This document shows, in pieces, positions 26,829 through 35,484 of a stretch of DNA of 64,000 nt. Within the stretch, counting starts at the first letter, position 1; the number at the start of each line of letters is the position of its first letter. Source of the stretch: an uncultured Muribaculaceae bacterium (GTDB lineage Bacteria; Bacteroidota; Bacteroidia; Bacteroidales; Muribaculaceae); the NCBI GenBank assembly GCA_910587475.1, contig CAJUMR010000005.1:36028-100027 (forward strand), given 5' to 3'. Position numbers and translations under genes: made by a program. A model generated the notes under the pieces. It saw only the letters and a list, made by a program, of their open reading frames with translations. It searched no databases and was not told the DNA's origin.

Positions 26829-28034
26829 ATGATCGACACACTGTTATCGCTTAAGAGCTATTGTGAGGCTGAAGATTTTGCCGGCTGGGATCCTTATGAC
26901 GGATTGAACTCGAGGCTGTTCAAGGCGTTGCCATTGGTCGGACGGTCGGCGATAATGCGCTTGATCTGGATTCAACTGTTCAAACGCAATCCTTTCAACT
27001 TGCGGAAGCCGATGATGATACCCAAGGAGCGCAATGCCAAGGGCATCGGGTTGTTTCTCAGAGGTTATTGTGCGTTGTGGCGCGCGGCGGCGACGAGCGA
27101 TGCTTTTGCAGACCGTTTTGGTGGAAAAGCTGAAATAGAGTCGCGCATACGCAGTCTTGCCGATTGGCTTGTCGACAATGTTTCGCCCGGGTTCAGCGGA
27201 GCGGCATGGGGCTATAATTTCCCATGGCAGTGCCGCCGTGAGTTTCTGTTTCCGGCCTATGAGCCGACGGTCGTGGCCACATATTTCTGTGCCGGAGCTT
27301 TGCTCGATGCCTACGAGGTCGTTGGCGATGAGCGGTATCGCAGTGTGGCCTTGTCGTCGGCCGAATTTGTCAAGAAAGACCTGCGCCGCACACCTTATGG
27401 CAGCGGGGTGATAATTTCATATTCAAAAATGCCTGGCAACGATACGATATTCAATGCTTCGCTGCTTGGCAGTGCTTTGCTTGCGCGGTGCTACAGCTAC
27501 ACCGGCGATAAAGATGCTTTCGACCTGGCCACGCAGTCGGTCGAAGCATGTTGCTCGGCGCAGAAAGCTGACGGATCGTGGACTTATGGCGTGAAACCGG
27601 TGACGGCTTGGATAGATTCGTTTCACACGGGCTATAACCTGATGGCATTGGCCGAGTATCAGCGTTTCACCGACGACCGCCGCTATGGCGAGTGTGTCGA
27701 AAGGGGAATGAAATATTATGTTGATAAATTTTTCATGGCCGATGGAGCCCCGAAATATTATCACGACAATCAATACCCGATCGACATTCATTGTGTCGGG
27801 CAGCTGTTTGTCACCCTGTCGGTGCTGAATGTTGAGTCGCAGTACAACAAGTTGATTACAAGCGTGTTCGATTGGTCGATGCGTAACATGTGGGACCCAA
27901 GAGGATATTTTTACTACCAATTGAAGCAGGGTGTGTCGTCGAAAATCAGTTATATGAGATGGAGCAACGCGTTCATGTTTTCAGCCTTGGCCACTATTCT
28001 TGAAAAAACTATCGGAGAGCCATCGGACAATTAG
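26829..28034 (+). CDS. Alpha-toroid (six-hairpin-like) protein in capsule locus
   Basis: A 401-residue protein without a signal peptide. It consists of repeated helical hairpins with aromatic/Gly signatures (AAWGYNFPWQCRREF, ADGSWTYG, SFHTGYNLMALAEYQRF, RWSNAFMFSALATIL) resembling alpha/alpha-toroid glycan-active proteins such as family 88/105-type hydrolases or polysaccharide lyases. Similar proteins in Bacteroidota have been labelled delta-aminolevulinic acid dehydratase, which the sequence does not support. Catalytic residues cannot be assigned. It sits 2 nt after the CapK-like gene, so the two probably act together. It could also be a scaffold or a cytoplasmic sugar-modifying enzyme. Confidence 0.65.
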   Translation: MIDTLLSLKSYCEAEDFAGWDPYDGLNSRLFKALPLVGRSAIMRLIWIQLFKRNPFNLRKPMMIPKERNAKGIGLFLRGYCALWRAAATSDAFADRFGGKAEIESRIRSLADWLVDNVSPGFSGAAWGYNFPWQCRREFLFPAYEPTVVATYFCAGALLDAYEVVGDERYRSVALSSAEFVKKDLRRTPYGSGVIISYSKMPGNDTIFNASLLGSALLARCYSYTGDKDAFDLATQSVEACCSAQKADGSWTYGVKPVTAWIDSFHTGYNLMALAEYQRFTDDRRYGECVERGMKYYVDKFFMADGAPKYYHDNQYPIDIHCVGQLFVTLSVLNVESQYNKLITSVFDWSMRNMWDPRGYFYYQLKQGVSSKISYMRWSNAFMFSALATILEKTIGEPSDN

Positions 28035-28035
28035 T

Positions 28036-28066
28036 TTTGCGATACCACAAATTTTAATTATATTTG
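28036..28066 (+). promoter_or_regulatory. Perfect-consensus promoter inside the capsule locus, for wecC
   Basis: TTTG (28036-28039), a 19-nt spacer and TATATTTG (28059-28066) match the consensus exactly. It begins 2 nt after the upstream stop codon and gives a leader of about 55 nt before wecC. The last three genes can therefore be expressed independently of the export and assembly genes. Confidence 0.85.
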
Positions 28067-28125
28067 TGTGAATTTTATTGAAAAAAAGTCGCCTACCCGG
28101 CGGTAACAATCATTGATAATATCAT

Positions 28126-29334
28126 ATGAAAGCATGTTTCATTGGTCTTGGCTACATCGGATTGCCTACAGCTATCATTGCTGCGGACAGCGGAGTCGAC
28201 GTTGTCGGTGTCGATGTAAATCCCAAGGTCGTAGAGAAAGTAAATAAAGCAGAACTCCATATAGTCGAACCCGGTCTTGACAAATTGTTGAAAAAAGTTG
28301 TCGACGCAGGCAAACTCCGGGCTACATCAACCCCTGAAACAGCCGATGCCTTTTTCATCGTTGTTCCTACTCCCTTCAAGGGTGACCACGAACCCGATGT
28401 GTCGTATGTCGAGGCTGCCACAAGGTCGGTGATTCCGTTTCTGAAGCCCGGCGACCTTTTCGTGATCGAGTCGACATCGCCCGTCGGAACGACTGAAGAT
28501 ATGTCGAAGATTATCTTCGCTCAGCGTCCGGAGCTGCAAGGTCAGATCCACATAGCGTATTGTCCGGAGAGAGTGCTTCCCGGCAATATCATCTATGAAC
28601 TGGTGCATAACGACCGTGTGATAGGTGGTATCGATGAAGAGTCGACAGAGCATGCGCGCTCGTTCTACGGCCGTTTTGTCAACGGAGAATTGTTTGCAAC
28701 AAATTCGCGTACAGCCGAAATGTGCAAGCTGACAGAGAATTCGTCGCGCGACGTTCAGATCGCATTTGCCAACGAACTGTCGCTTATCTGCGACAAAGCC
28801 GGAATAAACGTGTGGGAGCTTATCAAGCTGGCCAACCGTCACCCGCGTGTCAACATTCTTCGTCCGGGTGCCGGAGTCGGGGGACACTGCATTGCGGTTG
28901 ACCCATATTTCATTGTTTCGGCATATCCCGAACAGGCCCGCATAATCGCACAGGCCCGTTCGATCAACAATTACAAAAGCGAGTGGTGCACCGAGAAGGT
29001 GATCAATTCAATTCTCCGTTTTGAACTCGCCAATGGCCGCAAACCGGTCGTGGCGTTGATGGGTCTGGCATTCAAACCTGACATCGACGATCTGCGCGAG
29101 AGTCCCGCGATGCATATCGCAGAAGCGGTCATGGCTGCCGGAACAGGAGCTGAATTCCGGGTCGTCGAGCCTAATATTCAGAGCCATCCTAAGTTTGATC
29201 TGAGCGCGGTGAACGATGCTTATGATCAGGCTGATATAGTTGTGTTCCTGACAGCTCACAAGCCGTTCAAGACATTGTCGGCAGAGTGTGAGGGCAAGAC
29301 GATATTCGATTTCTGTGGTGTTTTCCAAGCTTAA
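28126..29334 (+). CDS. wecC: UDP-N-acetyl-D-mannosamine dehydrogenase
   Basis: Oxidises UDP-ManNAc to UDP-ManNAcA with two NAD+. The 402-residue protein has the N-terminal Rossmann motif IGLGYIGLPTA, the YCPERVLPGN signature (about 145-154) and the catalytic Cys in GVGGHCIAVDPYF (about 249-261), followed by the C-terminal NAD/UDP domain (GLAFKPDIDDLRESPA). UDP-glucose and UDP-GalNAc dehydrogenases share these motifs; the wecB gene nearby, which makes UDP-ManNAc, decides for WecC. First gene behind its own promoter. Confidence 0.92.
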   Translation: MKACFIGLGYIGLPTAIIAADSGVDVVGVDVNPKVVEKVNKAELHIVEPGLDKLLKKVVDAGKLRATSTPETADAFFIVVPTPFKGDHEPDVSYVEAATRSVIPFLKPGDLFVIESTSPVGTTEDMSKIIFAQRPELQGQIHIAYCPERVLPGNIIYELVHNDRVIGGIDEESTEHARSFYGRFVNGELFATNSRTAEMCKLTENSSRDVQIAFANELSLICDKAGINVWELIKLANRHPRVNILRPGAGVGGHCIAVDPYFIVSAYPEQARIIAQARSINNYKSEWCTEKVINSILRFELANGRKPVVALMGLAFKPDIDDLRESPAMHIAEAVMAAGTGAEFRVVEPNIQSHPKFDLSAVNDAYDQADIVVFLTAHKPFKTLSAECEGKTIFDFCGVFQA

Positions 29335-29339
29335 TCTTT

Positions 29340-30038
29340 GTGGAAGCTGTAGATCTTAGAGGGATAAAAGTCTATCCGGCACCCTCGTCCGCCGACCTGG
29401 TCGATTTTGCAACCCGACGTAAAGGCATACTGATTGCGGTAAATGCAGAGAAGATGGCCAAGGCCACGCAGCGTTTGGCCGATCTGATCAATGATAATAT
29501 CGGTTACTGCGATGGCTCGGGCGTAGTGTTGGCTTGTCACCAGAAGGGCGCTTCGCAGGCTTGCAAGATAGCAGGCTGCGAGTTGTGGCTCGACATAATC
29601 GCTCGCCGCTACAAAGATTCATCCTTTTATTTCATCGGCGGCCGACCCGATGTCTATGCCGATACGATCAAGCAGCTCAGAATTGATTTCCCGGGCATAA
29701 ACATTGTCGGTTCACGCGACGGCTATCTCAAGACCGATGCCGACCGCAGTGCGTTGATCGACGATGTCGTGGCCAAGAAGCCCGACTTTGTGTTTGTTGC
29801 GATGGGGTCGCCTAAGCAGGAGTATCTGATGGCCGAAATGCTTGCCCGCCACAAAGCGGTGTATCAGGGCCTCGGTGGAAGTTTTGATGTCTACACGGGT
29901 CGCGCTCAGCGTGCTCCAAAATGGTGGATCGATCATAACGCTGAGTTTGTCTATAGACTGATACATCAACCGTCACGCATCAAGCGCGATTGGATCAGGG
30001 TTAAATTTGCCTGGTGGCTGTTACGTAAAAAATTCTGA
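29340..30038 (+). CDS. WecG/TagA/CpsF family glycosyltransferase
   Basis: A 232-residue GT26-type enzyme. In relatives it transfers ManNAcA (WecG) or ManNAc (TagA) to undecaprenyl-pyrophosphate-GlcNAc. Signatures: DGSGVVLACH (about 58-67), VFVAMGSPKQEYLM (about 151-164) and GLGGSFDVYTGRAQRAPKWW (about 177-196). The GTG at 29340 is used; no better ATG precedes the conserved region. It lies between wecC and wecB, with gaps of 5 and 2 nt, so UDP-ManNAcA or UDP-ManNAc made by the neighbours is the probable donor. The initiating transferase that would supply its acceptor (WecA type) is not in the window. Confidence 0.88.
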   Translation: MEAVDLRGIKVYPAPSSADLVDFATRRKGILIAVNAEKMAKATQRLADLINDNIGYCDGSGVVLACHQKGASQACKIAGCELWLDIIARRYKDSSFYFIGGRPDVYADTIKQLRIDFPGINIVGSRDGYLKTDADRSALIDDVVAKKPDFVFVAMGSPKQEYLMAEMLARHKAVYQGLGGSFDVYTGRAQRAPKWWIDHNAEFVYRLIHQPSRIKRDWIRVKFAWWLLRKKF

Positions 30039-30040
30039 TT

Positions 30041-31207
30041 ATGGAAAAAAAGAAGGTGATGCTTGTGTTCGGCACCCGTCCCGAGGCGATAAAAATGGCG
30101 CCTGTGGTCGGAGCTCTCAAGGCAGCCGATGATAAATTTGAGGTCATCGTGACCGTGACGGGCCAGCATCGCCAGATGCTCGACAGTGTGCTCGAGGTGT
30201 TTGGCATCAAGCCGGATTATGACCTTAACATTATGAAGCAGGGTCAGGATCTCTATGACGTTACGTCGAGAGTTCTTGAGGGTATGCGTGATGTTCTGAA
30301 GGAAGCGCAGCCTGATATAGTGCTTGTCCACGGCGACACGTCGACCTCGACAGCAGCCGCTCTCGCGGCGTTCTATGCGAGGATTAAGGTCGGGCATGTC
30401 GAGGCGGGCCTGCGCACTGGCGACATTTATTCGCCATGGCCTGAAGAGATGAACCGCAGGCTGACAGGTCGGTTGGCCAACGTACATTTCTCTCCGACGG
30501 CCACAGCCAAAGCCAATCTTCTGGCAGAGGCTGTCGACGAACGTTCGATCCATGTGACTGGAAACACGGTGATCGATGCGCTGATGCAGGTGAGAGCGGA
30601 AATTGATGGCTCAACATCACTTCAGGCAGATCTTGCCGGCCGGCTGAAGTCGCTCGGCTACGACATATCAAGATTGGATTCGGGCCGCAGACTTGTGTTG
30701 GTGACAGGTCACCGGCGCGAGAATTTCGGCACCGGTTTCAAAAATATTTGTCAGGCTCTTGCCGAGCTGTCGGAAAGGTATATGGGCGATGTCGACTTTG
30801 TGTATCCGATGCATCTTAATCCGAATGTCAGAGGCCCGATCGCTGAAACTTTCGGAGGGAAGAAACTCGGCAACATGTTTTTTATCGAACCGGTCGACTA
30901 TCTTCCTTTCGTGTTCCTGATGATGAAAAGCCACATCATTCTGACTGACAGTGGAGGCATACAGGAGGAGGCTCCGTCGCTGGGCAAGCCTGTGATGGTG
31001 ATGCGCGATACAACCGAACGTCCGGAGGCTCTTGAGGCCGGCACTGTTGAACTTGTCGGTACTGATAGAAAGCGTATCGTCGATGGTGTTTCGCGCTTGC
31101 TCGACGATCAAGGCTATTACGCCGAGCGCAGCAGCCGTTCAAATCCTTATGGCGATGGCAAAGCTTCGCAGCGTATAGCCGGGATCCTTTCCAAGCTTGA
31201 GATGTGA
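30041..31207 (+). CDS. wecB: UDP-GlcNAc 2-epimerase (non-hydrolysing)
   Basis: Interconverts UDP-GlcNAc and UDP-ManNAc. The 388-residue GT-B-like enzyme shows the family patterns VFGTRPEAIKMAPVV, HGDTSTSTAAALAA, HVEAGLRTGD, PEEMNRRLTGRLA, TGHRREN and DSGGIQEEAPSLGKPVMVMR. These include the allosteric and substrate-binding residues of the non-hydrolysing class. Last gene of the capsule locus, 2 nt after the WecG-like gene and convergent with the HD-domain gene. Confidence 0.95.
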   Translation: MEKKKVMLVFGTRPEAIKMAPVVGALKAADDKFEVIVTVTGQHRQMLDSVLEVFGIKPDYDLNIMKQGQDLYDVTSRVLEGMRDVLKEAQPDIVLVHGDTSTSTAAALAAFYARIKVGHVEAGLRTGDIYSPWPEEMNRRLTGRLANVHFSPTATAKANLLAEAVDERSIHVTGNTVIDALMQVRAEIDGSTSLQADLAGRLKSLGYDISRLDSGRRLVLVTGHRRENFGTGFKNICQALAELSERYMGDVDFVYPMHLNPNVRGPIAETFGGKKLGNMFFIEPVDYLPFVFLMMKSHIILTDSGGIQEEAPSLGKPVMVMRDTTERPEALEAGTVELVGTDRKRIVDGVSRLLDDQGYYAERSSRSNPYGDGKASQRIAGILSKLEM

Positions 31208-31223
31208 TGGCTATAATTTCTTT

Positions 31224-31264
31224 GTGAAAAAAATAGAAGAGCTTGCTCAGATGGCAAGCTCTTC
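31224..31264 (-). terminator. Intrinsic terminator overlapping the end of the HD-domain gene
   Basis: An 11-bp perfect stem, GAAGAGCTTGC (31236-31246) with GCAAGCTCTTC (31254-31264), has a 7-nt loop. Read leftward it is followed by TATTTTTTTC (T-run at 31227-31233), a classic minus-strand terminator. One arm of the stem is the last codons of the HD gene. Confidence 0.8.
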
Positions 31265-31792
31265 GTGTAGTTTGTCGAAGCGGGCGAGGGTGGCAGCCGA
31301 GTGTTTCAGCATCGATTTTCTGACCGTTTCGAGTGGTTTTGCCGAGTCGAGCCGAGTTTTCGAATAGAATTTGTCGGCGTAGCAGATCAATCGTTCGAGC
31401 AGAGTCTCGGGCATGTAATCCCGGCGGGGAAGCGGCAGTCCCATTTCAATGATGTCGTCGGCGGTTATGCCGGCTCCCGTGTGGCGTTCGGCAACGCGGG
31501 CAATTTCTTCGGGGATGCCTTCGTCTCGCAGTAGTTCCGCTCCGATTATGCCGTGTCTTATGTATGGTTCTGATCCGAAGCATTGGATGCCGTCGGCGTC
31601 GGTTTTGAAGATGCCTATATCATGGAGCATGGCGGCGGTCTCTACGGTTTCCGGATCCAGGCCGAGATGGCGTTCGGTGTTTATGCGCAGAGCCAGTTCG
31701 GCGACGCTGCGGCAGTGGCGGATATAAATATCCCGGAGAGCAGAGCCTCCGGGATAGTATTTATCGATGATGCGTTGTGCGTCGGCTGTCAT
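31247..31792 (-). CDS. HD-domain phosphohydrolase
   Basis: A 181-residue protein with the metal-binding HD-domain signature: HCRSVAELAL (first His about residue 23), AAMLHDIGIF (the HD doublet about 59-60), then RHGIIGAELL and AERHTGAG. Such proteins hydrolyse phosphate esters of nucleotides or related compounds; the substrate is unknown. The ATG at 31792 overlaps the ilvE stop (TAATG), so it is translationally coupled to ilvE. No response-regulator or other domain is attached. Confidence 0.82.
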   Translation of the reverse strand: MTADAQRIIDKYYPGGSALRDIYIRHCRSVAELALRINTERHLGLDPETVETAAMLHDIGIFKTDADGIQCFGSEPYIRHGIIGAELLRDEGIPEEIARVAERHTGAGITADDIIEMGLPLPRRDYMPETLLERLICYADKFYSKTRLDSAKPLETVRKSMLKHSAATLARFDKLHEELAI

Positions 31793-32814
31793 TATTCTAC
31801 GATTGTGTTCCATTGGTGAACATCGGGTTCTTCGCCGAGTCTGATCGCGTTGAGGCGGTTGTAGAGGGCTGTTGTCACAGGTCCGGGTTTGCCGTCCTTG
31901 GCGATGATATACTTTTTGCCGGTGTCGAGGTCGTCGATCTCGCCGATCGGCGATGCTACGGCTGCAGTGCCGCAGGCAGCAGCTTCACTGCAGCCTTCGA
32001 GCTCGTCGACAGTGATGTGACGGCGTTCGACGGCGATGCCCATGTCTTCGGCCAGCTGCATAAGGCTTTTGTTGGTCACTGACGGCAATATTGAGTCAGA
32101 GGCCGGAGTGATGTATTTGCCGTCTTTGATGGCAAAGAAGTTAGCAGGACCACATTCGTCGAGATATTTTTTCTCTTTCGGGTCGAGGTAGAGCACTGCT
32201 GAGTAGCCGAGTTCATGAGCGTGTTCGCCGGCTTGAAGTGAGGCGGCGTAGTTACCTCCGACTTTCCAACGGCCGGTGCCTTTGGGAGCAACGCGGTCGT
32301 ATTCACGCATGATGCAGATGTTGGTGCAGCCAAATCCGGTCTTGAAGTACGGACCAACGGGGGTTACCAGTATCAGGAATAGGAATTCGGTAGCCGGTTT
32401 GACTCCGACGCGGGGTGTGAGACCGATTTCAAGAGGACGTATGTAGAGAGATGCACCGCTGCCATATGGCGGAACAAAACGTTCGTTGAGCTTTACGACT
32501 TTTTTACACATTTCGCAGAACAAGTCTTCGGGGATAGGCTCCATGAGCAGTCCTTCGGCAGATTCGCGCATGCGGCGGGCATTGTCTTTGAGTCGGAAGA
32601 TCCTTATTTTTCCGTCGGCTCCTCTGAATGCTTTGAGGCCTTCGAATATTTCCTGTCCGTAGTGAAGGGTAGTTGCGGCCATGTGCAGACTGATGTTTTC
32701 ATCTGTCGACACTTCGATCTCTCCCCATTTGCCGTCGCGGAACTCACAGCGCACGTTGTAATCTGTACGCATATAACCGAATGGAAGAGTGCTCCAATCT
32801 ATTTCTTTGTTCAT
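31792..32814 (-). CDS. ilvE: Branched-chain amino acid aminotransferase
   Basis: A PLP-dependent class IV aminotransferase of 340 residues that transfers amino groups to and from the 2-oxo acids of Leu, Ile and Val. The type II BCAT patterns are present: HYGQEIFEGLKAF, PYGSGASLYIRPL, GGNYAASL, the PLP-lysine region YLDPKEKKYLDECGPANFF (about 190-208) and the C-terminal ACGTAAVASPIG. Other ilv/leu genes are absent here. A perfect promoter lies upstream, and the HD-domain gene is coupled downstream. Confidence 0.94.
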   Translation of the reverse strand: MNKEIDWSTLPFGYMRTDYNVRCEFRDGKWGEIEVSTDENISLHMAATTLHYGQEIFEGLKAFRGADGKIRIFRLKDNARRMRESAEGLLMEPIPEDLFCEMCKKVVKLNERFVPPYGSGASLYIRPLEIGLTPRVGVKPATEFLFLILVTPVGPYFKTGFGCTNICIMREYDRVAPKGTGRWKVGGNYAASLQAGEHAHELGYSAVLYLDPKEKKYLDECGPANFFAIKDGKYITPASDSILPSVTNKSLMQLAEDMGIAVERRHITVDELEGCSEAAACGTAAVASPIGEIDDLDTGKKYIIAKDGKPGPVTTALYNRLNAIRLGEEPDVHQWNTIVE

Positions 32815-32865
32815 GATTTTGCTTTGATATTATTCAGCAATGTTGTTGGTTAATGTTGTATAGTG

Positions 32866-32896
32866 CAAAGATAATCAATCTTGACTATAATGCAAA
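32866..32896 (-). promoter_or_regulatory. Perfect-consensus promoter of ilvE
   Basis: On the minus strand, TTTG (32893-32896), a 19-nt spacer and TATCTTTG (32866-32873). Its -33 box lies inside the T-run of the upstream terminator, so terminator and promoter overlap. The predicted leader to the ATG at 32814 is about 45 nt. Confidence 0.85.
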
Positions 32897-32930
32897 AAAA
32901 AGTAATGGGCGTCAATCGCGACGCCCATTA
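32891..32930 (-). terminator. Intrinsic terminator upstream of ilvE
   Basis: TAATGGGCGTC (32903-32913) pairs perfectly with GACGCCCATTA (32920-32930) around a 6-nt loop. On the minus strand an eight-base T-run (32894-32901) follows. It ends leftward transcripts from the two-component operon or from a short RNA starting in the gap. Confidence 0.85.
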
Positions 32931-33160
32931 CCCAATTTCGTTTAACGTTTTCGTGTTTGTGAATGTTGCTTGTATACTTTGCTTTAATTACTATTTTGCT
33001 GAATTAGTTTTTTATTGGATCAGATAAGTATATGTTTTATCTGTTTGATTTCCTTTGCAAAGTTATATCACGTTTATGACAAATGTGTTACAATTAATGC
33101 ACAATAGTGTGACATAATGAGATCTGCTGCAATATTGTCGAGAAACAGCACCTTAATCAG
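32931..33160 (-). other. AT-rich gap between the kinase gene and the ilvE terminator
   Basis: No convincing ORF on either strand. On the minus strand TAACTTTG (33058-33065) is a perfect -7 box, but a TTTG is found only 14 nt upstream, not at 19-20. If used, it would start an RNA of about 150-160 nt ending at the terminator at 32891-32930. It could equally be an untranslated 3' region of the sensor-kinase mRNA. Confidence 0.3.
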
Positions 33161-34645
33161 CTACTTTTGGTTAGCTTTCGGGAGGGTGTAGACGAATTCA
33201 AGGCCACCGTTGGGGTTGTTGCGGATCTCTATTGTGCCGCCATGGGCGAGAACAGTGTTCTGAACGATCGGTAAGCCGAGACCAGTGCCGCCGGTTTTGC
33301 GTGAGCGGCCTGAATCTATGCGATAAAAGCGTTCGAACAGGTGGGGAAGATGTTCTTCTCCTACTCCGACACCGTTGTCAAAGAATATGAAGCGGTAGAA
33401 TTTGTCGTCCTCACCGACGAGTTTTACTCCGCACTCGGTGCCTTTGGAGTAAGCGGCGGCATTTTTTGCAAGGTTCATGAGCATGCCGCTGAGCAGGGAG
33501 TTGTTGCCCTCGACCATGCAGTCGGTCGGAATATCGTAGACAAATTCCATCGATCCGAGTACATCGGTTTCAGATAGATCAGACATGACGGAATAGACGA
33601 TATCGTGGTAATCGAGCTCTTCGGTGTTGATCAACGCTCCGCCTTCTTCCAGTCGGGTAATTGCCGAGACATCGTTCATGAGGCTGGTGAGTCGGTTGGC
33701 GTGTTCGAGGGCTTTGCGTATGAAGTGATTTTTCGATACATCGTCCATGTCGGGAGTGGATACGATTGTGTCGAGATAGCCTTTTATGACACCGATCGGG
33801 GTCTTTAGCTCATGGTTGATGTTGTTGGTCAGCTGGCGTTTCAGCCGGCTTTTTTCTTCGAGGGCGTGCATTGTGACGTTGTGCTCGCGTTTGAGCTTGA
33901 GCACGGCTTTTGAGCGCTCGTTGTACATGTAGATTATCTGCCTCGATATATCGCCGAGTTCGTCGTGGGGGTAATCCATGCTCGGCATGAAGTTCGGGTC
34001 TGTTGCAGCTCTTTCGGCAAACGTTCGTAAAATTTTGATGTTTCGTCCGAAATAGCGAGTTGAGAAGTAGGATACAACAGTCAGTACAATGCCAATTATG
34101 AATACGATTATCCATATACTCTCCTGGGGCAGACTTGCTTCGATGATGTCGGCGTCGAAAGGCAGGACTGTCGATGCTCTGAGTCGTCCGTCGTCGCTTA
34201 CGTCTGAGCGGTAGAAGAAGTTGTTCTCGCGCAATTCCTGAGTGTGGCTGTCTTCGGGAGCGGCAGTCGAGGCATTTTTCTTGTGAATGTTGTTGGTGAT
34301 GCCTTTGACATTGCGTCTTTCTTCTTCAGAAAGAGTGATGACTTCAGCGACATTATAGATCAGCGTGTCGTTTTTGTAGACAGATATGCGGATCTTGTCG
34401 TAGAGAGGGTTGTCGACGTAGTATTTGCTTAGAAAGCGAAAAAACTCGATCGGGTCTTTTTCGTTTTCGTAGTATGAAATGATGCGGTCGTTGATGAGTT
34501 TCAGCTGCCCTTCGAGATTGGCCATGCGGTATTCCCTCTCGTTGTAGGTCTGCCAGAACGCCATGCCGAAGATAAGTATCCACAGCGTGGTGATCAGCGG
34601 TATGAACAGCTGCCACTGATAACTAATACGTCTCTTTGAAGCCAT
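33161..34645 (-). CDS. Sensor histidine kinase
   Basis: A membrane sensor of 494 residues. Two hydrophobic helices (about 11-30 and 174-194) enclose a periplasmic sensing region, followed by a HAMP linker, a HisKA domain with the phospho-accepting His in NHELKTPIGVI (about residue 278) and a HATPase domain (N box NLAKNAAAYS, G1 DNGVGVG, G2 GGTGLGLPIV). The signal is unknown. The ATG at 34645 is chosen because it has an AGGGG 7 nt upstream; an in-frame TTG at 34651 is less likely. It overlaps the response-regulator gene by 23 nt, so the two are co-translated partners. Confidence 0.92.
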   Translation of the reverse strand: MASKRRISYQWQLFIPLITTLWILIFGMAFWQTYNEREYRMANLEGQLKLINDRIISYYENEKDPIEFFRFLSKYYVDNPLYDKIRISVYKNDTLIYNVAEVITLSEEERRNVKGITNNIHKKNASTAAPEDSHTQELRENNFFYRSDVSDDGRLRASTVLPFDADIIEASLPQESIWIIVFIIGIVLTVVSYFSTRYFGRNIKILRTFAERAATDPNFMPSMDYPHDELGDISRQIIYMYNERSKAVLKLKREHNVTMHALEEKSRLKRQLTNNINHELKTPIGVIKGYLDTIVSTPDMDDVSKNHFIRKALEHANRLTSLMNDVSAITRLEEGGALINTEELDYHDIVYSVMSDLSETDVLGSMEFVYDIPTDCMVEGNNSLLSGMLMNLAKNAAAYSKGTECGVKLVGEDDKFYRFIFFDNGVGVGEEHLPHLFERFYRIDSGRSRKTGGTGLGLPIVQNTVLAHGGTIEIRNNPNGGLEFVYTLPKANQK

Positions 34646-35333
34646 ATCCAAACCCCTGACGTGTTACAATATAGTTGCCGTAGTCACCGAGTTTTTTGCG
34701 GAGGCGTGTGATGTTTGTGTCGATTGTGCGGTTTGTGACAACGACGTCTGCACCCCATACTTGTTCGATTATCTCTTCGCGTGAGTAGATCCTGTTGCGA
34801 TGGGTGAGGAAGAAGAGAAGTATGTCGAATTCGGTGCGCGTGAGTTGTACTTCTTCTCCGCCGAGATAACAGATCTTTTCGTTTCTGTCGATGCGGAGAG
34901 TCTTGAATGTTATGTCGGGTTCGTAGATGCTTTGTGAGATGTTGTAAGCCACTTGTTTCGTAGCTGTCGATCGGCGAAGCACTGCACGGACGCGGGCAAG
35001 GACTTCTCCGATGACGAACGGTTTTGTGACATAGTCGTCAGCACCGATGTTCAGTCCGAGAACCTTGTCATCCTCATCAGTCATAGCCGAGCAGAAAATG
35101 ATCGGCGTGTTTTCGGTTGCGGTGATGTTTCTGACTTGTTTAGCAAAATCGAATCCGCTCAGGCGTCCCATCATGATGTCGACGAGGAACAGCGAATAAG
35201 TTGCAAGATCCATTTCAAGAGCTTCTTCCGCGCTGTAAGCACAATCGACTTCATAACCTTCTTTTTCGAGGTTGAATTTCAGGATTTCGCATAGCGCTTC
35301 TTCGTCATCGATTACTAAAATCTTGATTCTCAT
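34623..35333 (-). CDS. OmpR-family response regulator
   Basis: A 236-residue regulator with a receiver domain (acidic pocket Asp9/Asp10, phospho-acceptor Asp about 52 in LFLVDIMM, Lys in DYVTKPF) and a C-terminal winged-helix DNA-binding domain (LTRTEFDILLFFLTHRNRIY, VVTNRTIDTNITRLRKKLG). It is the partner of the overlapping sensor kinase. It is not an SusR/HTCS regulator, and nothing in the sequence ties it to the distant sugar operon. Confidence 0.93.
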   Translation of the reverse strand: MRIKILVIDDEEALCEILKFNLEKEGYEVDCAYSAEEALEMDLATYSLFLVDIMMGRLSGFDFAKQVRNITATENTPIIFCSAMTDEDDKVLGLNIGADDYVTKPFVIGEVLARVRAVLRRSTATKQVAYNISQSIYEPDITFKTLRIDRNEKICYLGGEEVQLTRTEFDILLFFLTHRNRIYSREEIIEQVWGADVVVTNRTIDTNITRLRKKLGDYGNYIVTRQGFGYGFKETY

Positions 35334-35484
35334 TGTTGTTGTTGCGTTTATGATGATTCTCGCGGCTCAATTGAACCGGCAATGATTGGTCTGTTTTTTT
35401 TCTTTACGAAATTAGGAAAAAAGGCCGACTATTAGGGTTAAAGAACGTTAATTTAGAAAAAAGTCACTAAACTAAACTCGATTT

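Noticed and set aside
34623..35333. Identification of the two-component pair as RprXY or as regulator of the sugar operon
   Set aside because: Domain types match many systems; nothing in the sequence links it to a specific named pair or to the SusCD promoter.
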